Below, in pieces: positions 53,957-63,149 of a stretch of 64,000 bases of DNA. The position numbers and the translations under genes were made by a program. The notes below the pieces were generated by a model. That model had not been told where the DNA came from, did no database searches, and saw nothing but the letters and a program-made list of their open reading frames with translations. Numbering within the stretch: the first letter of the stretch is position 1; each line of letters opens with the position of its first letter. This DNA is from Gemmatimonadaceae bacterium (GTDB lineage Bacteria > Latescibacterota > UBA2968 > UBA8231). The stretch is from NCBI GenBank assembly GCA_026706075.1, contig JAPOZM010000031.1, positions 145,146 through 209,145 of the forward strand. The letters are read 5' to 3'.

Positions 53957-54895
53957 ATGCGAGTCATTCTGGCCCAGCCCCGCGGATTCTGCGCCGGCGT
54001 CGAACGAGCCATCGAGATCGTCGAGGCGGCGCTGGAACAGCATGGACCACCCATCTACGTACGTCACGAGATCGTCCACAATCCGCGGGTCGTGGAGAAC
54101 CTGAGAGCCCGGGGCGTACGGTTCGTGGAGCAGATCGATCAGGTCCCCGAGGGCGCCATTGCGGTCTTCAGCGCCCACGGCGTGTCCAGGAAGGTCGAGG
54201 AGGATGCCTCCACGCGGAACCTGCGTTCCCTCGATGCGACCTGCCCCCTGGTCTCCAAGGTGCACAAGGAAGGCCGGCGCTACGCTGCCAGGGGATACGA
54301 CATCATCCTCATCGGCCACGAGAACCATCCCGAGGTCGAAGGCACGGTGGGGCAGATCCCGGGGCCGGTCCACCTGGTGAGCGACGTGGAAGGGGCGGCG
54401 GCGCTGAAGGTGCGGGATCCTGGAAAGGTCGCCTACATCACCCAGACGACCCTGTCGGTCGACGATACGCGGGAGGTGATCTCGGCCCTGCGGCGACGGT
54501 TCCCCGAGATCGTCGGACCGGACGTGAAGGACATCTGTTACGCCACCCAGAACCGCCAGTCCGCCGTGCGCGCCCTCGCCGCCCAGGTGGACCTGTTGCT
54601 GGTGGTGGGGGCGGAGAACAGCTCCAACTCGAACCGCTTGTGCGAGGTCGCCAACGACTGCGGCGTGCCCAGCTATCTCCTCGAGGACCCTTCGAGGCTC
54701 GATCCCGATTGGCTGGTGGGAGTCGAGAGCATCGGCGTCACCGCCGGCGCCTCCACGCCAGAGGAGCTGGTGAGTGAGTTGATCGAAAGGTTGCGGGAGC
54801 ACGCCGATCTCGAGCTCTCCACCATGGACGGCATCGAGGAGAACGTGCGTTTCAGCCTGCCGGATATCCTGAATCCCGCGCCCGCCTCTGACTGA
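53957..54895 (+). CDS. ispH: 4-hydroxy-3-methylbut-2-enyl diphosphate reductase
   Basis: 312 residues, ATG 53957 after AGGAGAG. The three Fe-S ligands are at the expected places: C12 (GFCAGV), C96 (DATCPLV) and C194 ([10 protein letters not shown]), and E. coli has C12, C96 and C197 in a 316-residue protein. H-x-x-x-[11 protein letters not shown] and ENSSNSNRL are also typical. It performs the last step of the MEP pathway, making IPP and DMAPP. The gene ends the plus-strand run and converges on the barrel gene. Confidence 0.97.
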   Translation: MRVILAQPRGFCAGVERAIEIVEAALEQHGPPIYVRHEIVHNPRVVENLRARGVRFVEQIDQVPEGAIAVFSAHGVSRKVEEDASTRNLRSLDATCPLVSKVHKEGRRYAARGYDIILIGHENHPEVEGTVGQIPGPVHLVSDVEGAAALKVRDPGKVAYITQTTLSVDDTREVISALRRRFPEIVGPDVKDICYATQNRQSAVRALAAQVDLLLVVGAENSSNSNRLCEVANDCGVPSYLLEDPSRLDPDWLVGVESIGVTAGASTPEELVSELIERLREHADLELSTMDGIEENVRFSLPDILNPAPASD

Positions 54896-54925
54896 CGGGG
54901 GCCGGGAGCTGCTGCGCCGCCAGAC

Positions 54926-56197
54926 CTACAGATTCCAGCTCAGCCCCAGATCGACGAAGCTGTCGCGGCGCGTCGGGTAGTGGAGATCCGCCGCGTCGAT
55001 GGCGATGAGATCGATCGCCTCCAGGCGCAGGGACCAGCGGCCGGAAATCCGCCGGTTGAGTTCGATGGCGAGGGTCCGCGTGGATCGTTCGAGGTCCATC
55101 AGCAGGCCGCCGAGAATCTCGGTGCTCTGAACATCGTTCAGGGCGAAGCGTCCGCCGAGGAAGAGGTCGTTCTCCAGGGTATTCGGGGAGCGTCCCGGCG
55201 TGGCCCTGGGCCCCCGTCCATCGTAGCTCCATTCGCCGAGCAGACCTGCATCGCCCGTGGAGCCGAGCACCGAGTAGAGGGTGTACTCCGCGCCCAGGAC
55301 CGAGGCGGCGTAGTCCTCATCCCGGCCGAGGCGGTTGGGGGCTCCGGCGCGGTGAATGGCCTCGAGCTTGATCAGCCACGAACCGGTCGTCAGTTGAACG
55401 TCCAACCCGGCCTGGCGGATCTGCTCGTAGCGCTGGATGAGGATGGGCCCGCCTCCCGGCTCCGCGCCCAGGAGGAAGAAGGGCTCCCGGCTGGTGCCCC
55501 TGAACAGGCTCAGACCGATGTCGGCGGGGCCGACGCCATGACTGTACCGGGCGGCCAGGTCCAGGTGCCGGGCCCCGGCTTCGCTCTCGTACTCGACCCG
55601 GTTCTCGTTCACCACGAGAGGCAGGCGCAGCCGGCCCGAGGGCCCCGGGAAGGTTCGGGCCCGGTGCAAGGGAAGGCCGAAGACCTCCACGGCCCCCCAG
55701 TCCCCGGACCAGGTGAGGTGGGCCATCGGCTGCCCCAGCCTGGTCTCGCCGTCGGGATGCTCGACGAAGTCGACCTGGTTGATGATATCGACCAGGTGCT
55801 GGGACTCCGCGACGCCCCAGAAGACCTGGTCCAGGCCCGCCCGCAGCTCCCACTCCCCGTCGCCGACTTCCCCGAAGAGCAGCAGCGCCGCCTCCCGCAG
55901 GTCGGCATGGGTGCGGCGGGGGTCTGCCGAGTCGTAGCGGAAGAACGGTGCCACGCTGAGGCTCCGGCCCTCGGGGTCCGAGAAGTAGAGCCGTGGGGCC
56001 GCCGCGAACCCGCTCGCGTGGCGGCCCTGGTCCGCATGGGCCGGGCTCTCCCGGAACCAGCGCGTCTCGACGCGGGCGCTCCCGGTGAGCCGGTGCTCCA
56101 GCCAGGGGGCGGCGCCCGCTGCCCCGGCGAGAGCGGAGGTCAGGATCCAGACCGCCGGGGGCAGCGCGAGGTACGGACCGCCCCGAAGGCTCATCAA
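54926..56197 (-). CDS. Predicted outer-membrane beta-barrel protein of the MMPL/LolA-like operon
   Basis: 423 residues with a signal peptide (LPPAVWILTSALAGAAGA) and many alternating amphipathic strands (FFRYDSADPRRTHADLREAALLLFGEVGDGEWELRAGLDQVFWG). The end, RRDSFVDLGLSWNL, is strand-like. The arrangement with an MMPL exporter and a LolA-like protein recalls DUF1302/DUF1329 clusters of Proteobacteria, but the sequence itself is not recognised. ATG 56197 overlaps the LolA-like gene's end by four bases. It is probably the outer-membrane exit of the system. Confidence 0.78.
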   Translation of the reverse strand: MMSLRGGPYLALPPAVWILTSALAGAAGAAPWLEHRLTGSARVETRWFRESPAHADQGRHASGFAAAPRLYFSDPEGRSLSVAPFFRYDSADPRRTHADLREAALLLFGEVGDGEWELRAGLDQVFWGVAESQHLVDIINQVDFVEHPDGETRLGQPMAHLTWSGDWGAVEVFGLPLHRARTFPGPSGRLRLPLVVNENRVEYESEAGARHLDLAARYSHGVGPADIGLSLFRGTSREPFFLLGAEPGGGPILIQRYEQIRQAGLDVQLTTGSWLIKLEAIHRAGAPNRLGRDEDYAASVLGAEYTLYSVLGSTGDAGLLGEWSYDGRGPRATPGRSPNTLENDLFLGGRFALNDVQSTEILGGLLMDLERSTRTLAIELNRRISGRWSLRLEAIDLIAIDAADLHYPTRRDSFVDLGLSWNL

Positions 56198-57015
56198 CGG
56201 GCGCGTCTCAGCCCGGTCCGGGTGAAGTCGCGCTCGTCCAGGTCGGTACCGAACCGGTAGTCGGTCCAGGTCAGGACGGTGCTCTTGCCGGTGAGATGGT
56301 TCTCCATCGTCATCTCGCCCGCCCGCCAGTAGCGCTCCAGGTAGCGACGGTAGTCATCGAGGGTGAGCGTCTTCAGGTGGGCGTCCTTGCGGTCGTAGTA
56401 CTCGACCTTCCAGACCCGGAGCTCCTCCTTGTCGCGCCATACCACCTGACGGCTGTATCCCGACTTCCTGTCCACGGGGAACCGCTCCGTCACCGTGCAG
56501 GTCGACGGGCCGCAGGGTTCGTCCCGCAGGTATCGGTAGGTGAACTTCTCCACCGCCTGGGGGGTCAGGTCTTCATAGGCGAACTCGCTGCCCATGAAGG
56601 AGCCCGACCGGTTCGACGAGCTGATACGCTTGACGCGCTTCAGGGCCGGGAGATACAGCCACTGATCGTCCGAGTCCTCCTTGTTCGCGTGGATGAGCAG
56701 GGCCGTGCCCTCCACGTCGGGAGGGTCGTCGAAGACGAAGAGGCTCTTGTCGCCCTCCCCCGGGACCTCGAGGACCCTCACGCGCAGCTGCCGGCGGCTC
56801 TCCTGCCCCTGCTTGTTGCGCAGAACCATGACCTGCCGGGCGGTGAAGCTGCCGAAGCCCTCCTCCAGGGACTCGGCGTCCCTGGCGATCCGGAGCCCCG
56901 CCGCCTCCGCGGGGGATCCCCGCGAAGGAGCGGGAGACGGGACTTCCAGGAGAGCCCACGCCATGGCGGCCATGAAGAGCAGGCGGAGCGTGGTCCGCAC
57001 CCGGGGCAGGGGCAT
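56194..57015 (-). CDS. LolA-like outer-membrane lipoprotein-sorting family protein
   Basis: 273 residues. ATG 57015 has GGAGGAAC ahead, inside the end of the exporter gene. A signal peptide (LLFMAAMAWALLE) is followed by a LolA-like beta-sandwich: VMVLRNKQGQESRRQLRVRVLEVPGEGDKSLFVFDDPPDVEGTALL, LYLPALKRVKRIS, SFMGSEFAYEDL and the final YRFGTDLDERDFTRTGL. Members bind acyl chains in a hydrophobic half-barrel. With an MMPL exporter upstream and a barrel downstream, a periplasmic lipid carrier role is inferred. Confidence 0.85.
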   Translation of the reverse strand: MPLPRVRTTLRLLFMAAMAWALLEVPSPAPSRGSPAEAAGLRIARDAESLEEGFGSFTARQVMVLRNKQGQESRRQLRVRVLEVPGEGDKSLFVFDDPPDVEGTALLIHANKEDSDDQWLYLPALKRVKRISSSNRSGSFMGSEFAYEDLTPQAVEKFTYRYLRDEPCGPSTCTVTERFPVDRKSGYSRQVVWRDKEELRVWKVEYYDRKDAHLKTLTLDDYRRYLERYWRAGEMTMENHLTGKSTVLTWTDYRFGTDLDERDFTRTGLRRAR

Positions 57016-57017
57016 CG

Positions 57018-59312
57018 TCAGTTCCTCCGGTCGATGGCGATCAGCAATGTGGGCAGCAGCAGGAAATCGGCGATCAGGGCGAAGAGGATCGTCGTCGTGA
57101 CGAGCAGACCGAGAGCCCAGCTCACCTCGAAGCCGGAGGTGGCGAAGACCAGGAAACCGGCGGACAGCACCGCCGTGGTCGTCCACAGGGCATGGCCCAC
57201 CGTGTTGAAGGCGGAGCGCACCGCCTCGGGTGCCGCGAGGCCCTCCCGCCGCGCCTTCAGATACTTGCTCAGGAAGTGAACCGTGTCGTCCACCACGATA
57301 CCGAAGACGACGGCGATCACCACCGAGGAAGCGATGCCCACGTGGCCCACGAGGTAGCCCCACAGGCCGAAGCTCATGATGGCCGGCACGAAGTTGGGGA
57401 GAAGACTCAGGAGACCGACCCGGACGCTCCTGAAGATCCATATGAGGATGAAGGAGATGAGGGCCATGGCCACGATCGTTCCCCGGAGCATGCTGTGGAT
57501 GTTCCGCAGGGACAGATGGGCGAAGACGACGCTCAGTCCGGACGCCGGCTGGGAGAACTCGGGCGCCTTCGCCGCGAGCCAGTCCCGGGCCCGCTGGTCC
57601 AGCTCGCGCAGGTCCCGGGACCAGGCGTTCCGCGTCACCACCACCATGCGAGTGGCCGACTTCGCCACGTCGATGCGATCGTTGAGGTCGCTCCCGAAGG
57701 GAAGGGAAAGCTCGTAGAGCAACAGGTACTGCGCCGCCAGGTCCGGGTCTTCGGGCAGGCGATGGTACGCCGGATCGTCGCCGTGCATGTTCTTGTTCAG
57801 ACGCTTCATGATGTCCGGGAAGGCTTGCACGTGGGTGACCTCGGGCTGCTGGCGGAACCAATCGGCAAACGCCTCCACCTTGCGCAGGTACTCGGGCCGC
57901 GTGATGCCCCCTTCGCTCCCGGAGGCGAGGGAGTACTCCAGCTTGTCCACCCCCGTCAGGTGGTCGACGATGTAGTCCGTGTGGCGCCGGAACTCGTAGC
58001 GGTCGTCGAAGTACCGGGCCATGTTGTCGCTGAGCTCGATGCGCGGTATGCCGATGATCAGGACCACGATCACCAGGGAGAGGGATGCGAGGAGGGGCCG
58101 GCGCCGGGCGATGACGAAATCCGCCAGCTGGTCGAAGAACGCCGGTTTCCCTCGCTGAGGGGGAGCGGCACGGGCGCGCAACGGCAGCAGGGAAAGGAGG
58201 GCGGGCAGGAGGGTCATGGTGTAGAGAAAGGCGCAGAGCCCGCCGAAGGCCACGTAGTTGCCGAGGACGCGGAAGGGCGGCGAGTCCGAGGCGTTCAGAC
58301 TGAGGAAGCCGATGGCCGTGGTCACCGAGGTGATGAGGACGGGATAGGCGTTGATGCGTACCGCTTCGACGATGGCCGCGTGCCTTTCCAGGCCGCGGCG
58401 CAGGCCCAGCAGGACGCTCGTGACGATGTGGATCGAATCGGCGATGGCGATGACCATGACGATGATCGGTATGCCGGCGTTCGTGGGGCTGAAGACGACC
58501 CCCTTCCAGCCCGCGAGCCCCACGGTGGAGTTGACGACGAAGACCAGCACCGCCACGATCGCCGCGGCGCCCCAGAAGGAGCGCAGGATCAGCACCGTGA
58601 GCCCCACGATGATGACGAGGACGATCGGCGTCAGGCGCTCCAGATCGTCGCGGGTGGCATCGGCGAAAGCCCGGTTCATGACGACGTCGCCCGTCAGGTA
58701 ACAGTCGATGTCCGGATGGTCCGCCCGGACCTGATCCAGTTCCGAACGGAGGAAGTCGGTGATCTCCACGACGGCCTGATCGTGCTCTTCGGGCAAGACG
58801 AAATCGATCGCCACCCCGGCCGTCCGTCCGTCCGGGGCTACCAGGCGTCCGGCGATGTCGGCGGCGCCGAGGGCGATGCTCTCGACGCGGCGCAGGTCGC
58901 TGTCGCTCAGGGATTGGGCATCCTCGACGAGGGGGCCCACCACCAGGTCGTCCTCGATGCCTTCGCTGTGGGTGTAGTTGGTGAGGGAGTTGACCCGGCC
59001 CGAGTAGGGAGTTCGCCACCCGGCCTCGGTCAACTCCTCAATGGCGCCGAGGACCTCGCGGCTGAAGACCGTGCCCTCCCGAGGCGTTACGGCGATCAGC
59101 GCCTGGTTGGAGACGGAGTAGGTGTTCTGCAGGGCGTCGAATGCGGCCAGCTGCGGGTTGTCCTCGCCCAGGAGGATGCGGTAGTCGTTGGTAACGGTGA
59201 TGAAGCGTGCCCCCGCCGCCAGGGCCAGCATCGCCACCGAGGCGAGGAGAACGACGGGCCACCGGTAAGCGAGGACAGCGGCGGTGTAGCGGTCCAGTCG
59301 CGCTTCCGCCAT
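57018..59312 (-). CDS. RND/MMPL-type lipid exporter
   Basis: 764 residues, ATG 59312. About 12 membrane spans in two halves, each with a large periplasmic domain; N-terminal YRWPVVLLASVAMLALAAG and TNDYRILLGEDNPQLAAFDALQNTYSVSNQALIAV, and the second half MLRGTIVAMALISFILIWIFRSVRVGLLSLLPNFVPAIMSFGLWG and VVFGIVVDDTVHFLSKY, mark MMPL/HpnN-like RND transporters. Related proteins move hopanoids, mycolates or other lipids toward the outer membrane. It starts three bases after the oxygenase gene. Confidence 0.93.
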   Translation of the reverse strand: MAEARLDRYTAAVLAYRWPVVLLASVAMLALAAGARFITVTNDYRILLGEDNPQLAAFDALQNTYSVSNQALIAVTPREGTVFSREVLGAIEELTEAGWRTPYSGRVNSLTNYTHSEGIEDDLVVGPLVEDAQSLSDSDLRRVESIALGAADIAGRLVAPDGRTAGVAIDFVLPEEHDQAVVEITDFLRSELDQVRADHPDIDCYLTGDVVMNRAFADATRDDLERLTPIVLVIIVGLTVLILRSFWGAAAIVAVLVFVVNSTVGLAGWKGVVFSPTNAGIPIIVMVIAIADSIHIVTSVLLGLRRGLERHAAIVEAVRINAYPVLITSVTTAIGFLSLNASDSPPFRVLGNYVAFGGLCAFLYTMTLLPALLSLLPLRARAAPPQRGKPAFFDQLADFVIARRRPLLASLSLVIVVLIIGIPRIELSDNMARYFDDRYEFRRHTDYIVDHLTGVDKLEYSLASGSEGGITRPEYLRKVEAFADWFRQQPEVTHVQAFPDIMKRLNKNMHGDDPAYHRLPEDPDLAAQYLLLYELSLPFGSDLNDRIDVAKSATRMVVVTRNAWSRDLRELDQRARDWLAAKAPEFSQPASGLSVVFAHLSLRNIHSMLRGTIVAMALISFILIWIFRSVRVGLLSLLPNFVPAIMSFGLWGYLVGHVGIASSVVIAVVFGIVVDDTVHFLSKYLKARREGLAAPEAVRSAFNTVGHALWTTTAVLSAGFLVFATSGFEVSWALGLLVTTTILFALIADFLLLPTLLIAIDRRN

Positions 59313-59315
59313 CTC

Positions 59316-60500
59316 TCACCAGGGGCTCGACTTCGAGGCCCGTACGTGGTCGGGCATCCTGTAGCTCATGCCGGCCTCCTGGGACTCGTCGTAAGCCGAG
59401 ATCTCGAGGAGCTGGCAGAAGTTCTCCGATCTGAGCAGCTCCTTGCTTCGCACCAGGACCCGGAAGCGCTGTTTCATCCGGTAGGCGAAGAGGGCTCCGA
59501 AGGTCCTGATCTTCGGGAACTGCAGCTGGTCTGCCATCTCGTTGCCGATCAGGGCCCGTGAGAGGGTGTAGGCGAGCTTGATCACGGCTTCCTGTTCGTC
59601 CGGGTCGGATATCCCCGCGGTCAGGGGAATCGCCCCGACCAGCGCGTTCGCCATGGTGGCCGAGTCCTGATCGGGAACCGGCTCGCACATGTGGGCGACC
59701 TTGAAGATCTCCTTCGCATCGGCCCTGTCGGTGAAGAGCATCTCTTCGGGGACGCCCATGAGGTGGCCGGTGTAGCGCCAGACGTGCATGACGCTCTGCT
59801 GCTCTTCCTGGTCAAAGGTGGCGCCCACGGCGGCGGCGTGTTGCAGCAGCCGCATGGAGAAGACGGTCGTGGCCAGACCCAGGTGCGCCGCGTTCAACGG
59901 GGTGCCATGGGCCTCGTGATCCCAGTCGCCGGAGTTCGCCAGCAGGTGCCTCACGCGGGCGTGAACGAAGCGAAGGCGCATGGACAGCTTCCAGCCGTCG
60001 CCGTTCCGCCGCAGGCCGCCGGGAAAGAACACCTCCAGCAGGTGGCGGTTGTTCTGCATGAGGCGCCGCCTCGCCGTCGAGCGGTTGAGGACGCGCCCCG
60101 TGGTGGCGAAGGACTTGGCGATGAGCGTCGAGAACCCTTCGATCAGCACCCCCGTAACGAAGGCGACCAGCACCCGGGTGGCGTTCAGGTGGAAGGCGCG
60201 GACCCCGGGCCTGAAGGCCTCGTAGTCGAACCAGGGCGGGTTCTCGGAGTCGACCTTGTCGAAGAACTCGCGCATGACCCGCGGCGCCGTGCCCAGGACC
60301 TCGCTGTCCTGGTCTATCCCGGCCTTGCTGAAGCGGTGCAGGTCCGCCGGCGGCAGGGAGGCCAGCTCCTCCATCACCGGATCGAGCGGAGGATCGCCGA
60401 CGGCGGTGTGGCGGATGTAGTTGTCGGCCCTCTCCGCGTCGTACCCACGGGCCTTCGCATACCCCTCGATGTACGCCGAGGGCGGTGATGGCGTCGTCAT
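59316..60500 (-). CDS. DUF2236 (MpaB/latex-clearing-protein-like) heme oxygenase
   Basis: 394 residues. The DUF2236 core is recognisable: WFDYEAFRPGVRAFHLNATRVLVAFVTGVLIEGFS, STARRRLMQNN and VMHVWRYTGHLMGVPEEMLF, whose His (about residue 238 or 245) may be the heme ligand. Relatives include rubber oxygenase Lcp and MpaB, which cleaves a farnesyl-type side chain, so an isoprenoid substrate is a reasonable inference. ATG 60605 is an alternative with a GGGAG site, but the extra 35 codons have an unusually AT-rich third position, unlike the rest. Confidence 0.85.
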   Translation of the reverse strand: MTTPSPPSAYIEGYAKARGYDAERADNYIRHTAVGDPPLDPVMEELASLPPADLHRFSKAGIDQDSEVLGTAPRVMREFFDKVDSENPPWFDYEAFRPGVRAFHLNATRVLVAFVTGVLIEGFSTLIAKSFATTGRVLNRSTARRRLMQNNRHLLEVFFPGGLRRNGDGWKLSMRLRFVHARVRHLLANSGDWDHEAHGTPLNAAHLGLATTVFSMRLLQHAAAVGATFDQEEQQSVMHVWRYTGHLMGVPEEMLFTDRADAKEIFKVAHMCEPVPDQDSATMANALVGAIPLTAGISDPDEQEAVIKLAYTLSRALIGNEMADQLQFPKIRTFGALFAYRMKQRFRVLVRSKELLRSENFCQLLEISAYDESQEAGMSYRMPDHVRASKSSPW

Positions 60501-60615
60501 TTCGGGAGGAGGTCGCCGTCCGGGGTCAAAGGCCTGGCGGCCAGGGAGGTCCGTTCGAAAGGTAAGGCTCGGCTGGAATCCGGGGCAAAGCGGGGGGCCC
60601 GCCATCGGGCTCCCG

Positions 60616-62355
60616 CTACGGCGACTCCTCGACCTGCACGGTCACGATGTCCACGTCGTGGTACTTCTGGTGGCGCACCGACGTGGCGTAGTGCCGCAGC
60701 AGGCGGAAGGAGATCTCGCGCTCGTCCACCAGTTCGGGCTGGGCGCTCATGTAGGCCAGCTGGTCCTCCAGGTTCTCGGTGCTGGAGGCCGACGAGAACT
60801 CCAGCTCCATCGCCCCCTCGGTGAGTCGCGCGGTGAGGATCAGGCGCCGCCCCCTGTCGTCGGCCTCGTCCTCCCCGGCCTGCTGCAGCAGGACCGCCAG
60901 CGTCTCCTCGCCGGCGGAGCGCAGCCGCCCGGCCGCCGGCTCGCCCCAGCCGACCCGGGCCGCGCACTTCTGGAGAAAGGCGTCGATCTCCGGCAGCGCC
61001 TCCGCCGCCTGCGCCACCTCCAGGCGCCGGCGCCGGGGCGCCGTCAGCTCCATGAAGGCCGTCAGGGCGATCGCCGCCATGCCGCCGGCGGTCATGCCGT
61101 TGCCGAGCAGGGTGCCCCACGTCCCGCCCAGCAGGTCCGCGAAGATCACCTGGTTCTGGAAGCCGACGCCGATCCAGAAGGAGAGGCCCACCACCGCGGC
61201 CTTGCGGTGATCGAGGCCGTCGCCGACGACGATCTTCATCCCCTGCACGAAGAGCATGCCGATGAGCAGGGTCACGTAGACCGCGGCCACGGGGTTGGGG
61301 ATGGCGATCACCAGGGCCGTGACCTTGGGCGACAGGGCCAGGGCCACGAAGATCACGCCGATGTACACCCCCACCCGGCGCGCGGCGACCCCGGTCAGCT
61401 CGGCCAGGGATATGCTGCTGGAGTAGGTCGTGTTGGGAGGCGTTCCGACGAGACCGGAGAGCAGGTTGCCCACCCCGTCGGCGTTGAGGGCGCCCTGGAC
61501 CAGGCGGAAGTCGGTGGCCCGCGGCCGGCGCCGCGAGACCCGCTGAATGGCGACGCCGTCGCCGATCGTCTCGATGGCGCCGACGATGGTGACCACCACG
61601 AAGGCCGGCAGCAGCGCCCAGAACTCCGGGCCCAGGCTCAGGTCCAGTCCCGGCCATGAGCTGTCGGGAAGGCCGATCCACGGCGCGTCGATCACGGACT
61701 GGATGTCGTACAGGCCGAAGGGGGCGGCCGCGGCGCAGCCCACGGCGATGCCGATGAGGGGGGCCCACAACCGCCAGGCCGCCGGGGCGCGGAGGGCCAG
61801 CACGACCAGGGCGACAAAGGTCGCCACCGCCGCGGAAGGAGCCGCGGCGGAGGAGGTGCCCTCGGGTACGTCCGTGAGCAGACCGAAGATGATCGGCATG
61901 ACCGTGACCGCGATCAGCATGATCACGGTCCCGGAGACGACCGGGGTGATCACCCGGCGCAGCAGCGAGAGCCGCGCCGCCAGGGCGAACTGGAAGAGGG
62001 CGGAGACCACGATCAGGCTGGCCATCAGGGGCGGCCCCCCCTTGGCCAGGGCCGTGATGCAGACCGCGATGAATGCGCCGGAGGTGCCCATGATGAGCAC
62101 GTGTCCGGCCCCGATCCGCCCGACGCGAACCGCCTGCAGGACCGTGGTCACACCGCTCACCACCAGTGCCGCGAAGGCGATCCAGGTGATGTAGTCCGCG
62201 CCCTGGCCGCCGGCCCGCCCGATGATGACGGCGCCGAGCACCACCGGCGCGAGGACGACCACCGCCGCCTGGAAGCCGACCCCGGCGGCGACCAGGTGGG
62301 GGGGCCGCTCGTCCGGCTCGAAGCGGACGTTGTCGTTGCCGCGCTCGCTCTCCAA
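60616..62355 (-). CDS. NCS2 nucleobase permease with C-terminal HATPase-like tail
   Basis: 579 residues. Residues about 20-440 are a 14-span NCS2 (uracil/xanthine) permease: VIIGRAGGQGADYITW, MLIAVTVMPI and ETIGDGVAIQRVSRRRPRATDFRLVQGALNADGVGNLLSGLVGTPPNTTYSSSISL. Residues about 456-579 form an extra cytoplasmic domain whose beginning (RLRSAGEETLAVLLQQAGEDEADD) resembles the N-box helix of anti-sigma/HATPase_c_2 kinases, with the rest degenerate. Transport might thus be coupled to signalling. The gene follows a Tsx-like channel by 12 bases. Confidence 0.9.
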   Translation of the reverse strand: MESERGNDNVRFEPDERPPHLVAAGVGFQAAVVVLAPVVLGAVIIGRAGGQGADYITWIAFAALVVSGVTTVLQAVRVGRIGAGHVLIMGTSGAFIAVCITALAKGGPPLMASLIVVSALFQFALAARLSLLRRVITPVVSGTVIMLIAVTVMPIIFGLLTDVPEGTSSAAAPSAAVATFVALVVLALRAPAAWRLWAPLIGIAVGCAAAAPFGLYDIQSVIDAPWIGLPDSSWPGLDLSLGPEFWALLPAFVVVTIVGAIETIGDGVAIQRVSRRRPRATDFRLVQGALNADGVGNLLSGLVGTPPNTTYSSSISLAELTGVAARRVGVYIGVIFVALALSPKVTALVIAIPNPVAAVYVTLLIGMLFVQGMKIVVGDGLDHRKAAVVGLSFWIGVGFQNQVIFADLLGGTWGTLLGNGMTAGGMAAIALTAFMELTAPRRRRLEVAQAAEALPEIDAFLQKCAARVGWGEPAAGRLRSAGEETLAVLLQQAGEDEADDRGRRLILTARLTEGAMELEFSSASSTENLEDQLAYMSAQPELVDEREISFRLLRHYATSVRHQKYHDVDIVTVQVEESP

Positions 62356-62367
62356 GGCTTCCTCCTG

Positions 62368-63132
62368 TCAGGGGCGCCAGACCAGGAGCAGCTGGGCCGT
62401 GCTCTCCTGCTGGTCCGTTCCCAGCTTGTTGCGCCAGTACTGGTACTCGATGCCGGCCATCAGCCGATGGGGCGCCCCGAGGAGCGCCCGGCCCAGATCC
62501 CACGTGAACTGCGGCTGGGCGAGTACCCACCCCCTGACATCCCGATCGAGCTCGTCGGTGCTGCTGCCGACGTACTCGGCATGGCCGGCGATGGCGAGGG
62601 ACTGGCCGCCCACCTCCAGGGGCAGGGCCCAGCTGACGTCGAGCATCAAGCTGTTGCCGGTCGCCGGAGGGCCCCCGGCGGCGAGACCGGCGTTGTCGTC
62701 GATGTAGGCGGTCAGGTCGGTGCTGAGGAACAGGAATCCGGGCAGGTCCCAGGAGGCCCTCACGCCGGGGAGGTACTTCAGGACCTTGCCGTCGCCGCCG
62801 GCGTTGACGCCCGCCACCAGGGAGACGTCAACGATCGGCCCCGGGCCAAGCTCCCGGCCGGAGAGCTTGCCCAGGCTCAGGGTCGGGTACCATTCGGCGT
62901 AGAACTCCCGGTCGTTGAAGCCGTCCCCGCCGCCGTCGTCGAGGTAGTCGACGAAGAAGAAGCTGTCACCGTACTCCCATCCGGAGGCCCTCTGGATGGT
63001 GATGACGACGGTCGGCTCGGAGCTGGCCGAGAACGGGTTCAGCAGCTCGCCGTACTGCAGGTGGAATTCGGTCTGCGCGGCCGACGCGGGGGTGGCGGCC
63101 AGGACGGCCAGGGCGGCGCAGAGGGTTCTCAT
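62368..63132 (-). CDS. Tsx/OmpK-like nucleoside channel protein
   Basis: 254 residues. ATG 63132 has GGAGG eight bases ahead; the longer frame is antisense overlap. A signal peptide (LCAALAVLAATPASA) precedes a 12-strand-type barrel with GWEYGDSFFFVDYLDDGGGDGFNDREFYAEWYPTLSLGKLSG and GWVLAQPQFTWDLG, which match my memory of Tsx/OmpK nucleoside-specific porins. Being followed by an NCS2 permease, it probably lets nucleosides or bases cross the outer membrane. The C-terminus is ...VWRP rather than aromatic. Confidence 0.78.
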   Translation of the reverse strand: MRTLCAALAVLAATPASAAQTEFHLQYGELLNPFSASSEPTVVITIQRASGWEYGDSFFFVDYLDDGGGDGFNDREFYAEWYPTLSLGKLSGRELGPGPIVDVSLVAGVNAGGDGKVLKYLPGVRASWDLPGFLFLSTDLTAYIDDNAGLAAGGPPATGNSLMLDVSWALPLEVGGQSLAIAGHAEYVGSSTDELDRDVRGWVLAQPQFTWDLGRALLGAPHRLMAGIEYQYWRNKLGTDQQESTAQLLLVWRP

Positions 63133-63149
63133 GGCGGCGGCCTCCGGGA

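Noticed and set aside
57192..59561. 789-codon plus-strand open frame opposite the MMPL exporter
   Set aside because: No recognisable domain, rich in Glu, Asp, Val, His and Gly as expected of antisense in GC-rich DNA; the minus strand has clear MMPL motifs.
60501..60605. Upstream start at 60605 for the DUF2236 gene
   Set aside because: A GGGAG site is present, but the added codons have about one third A/T at the third position, unlike the gene body, and no conserved sequence.
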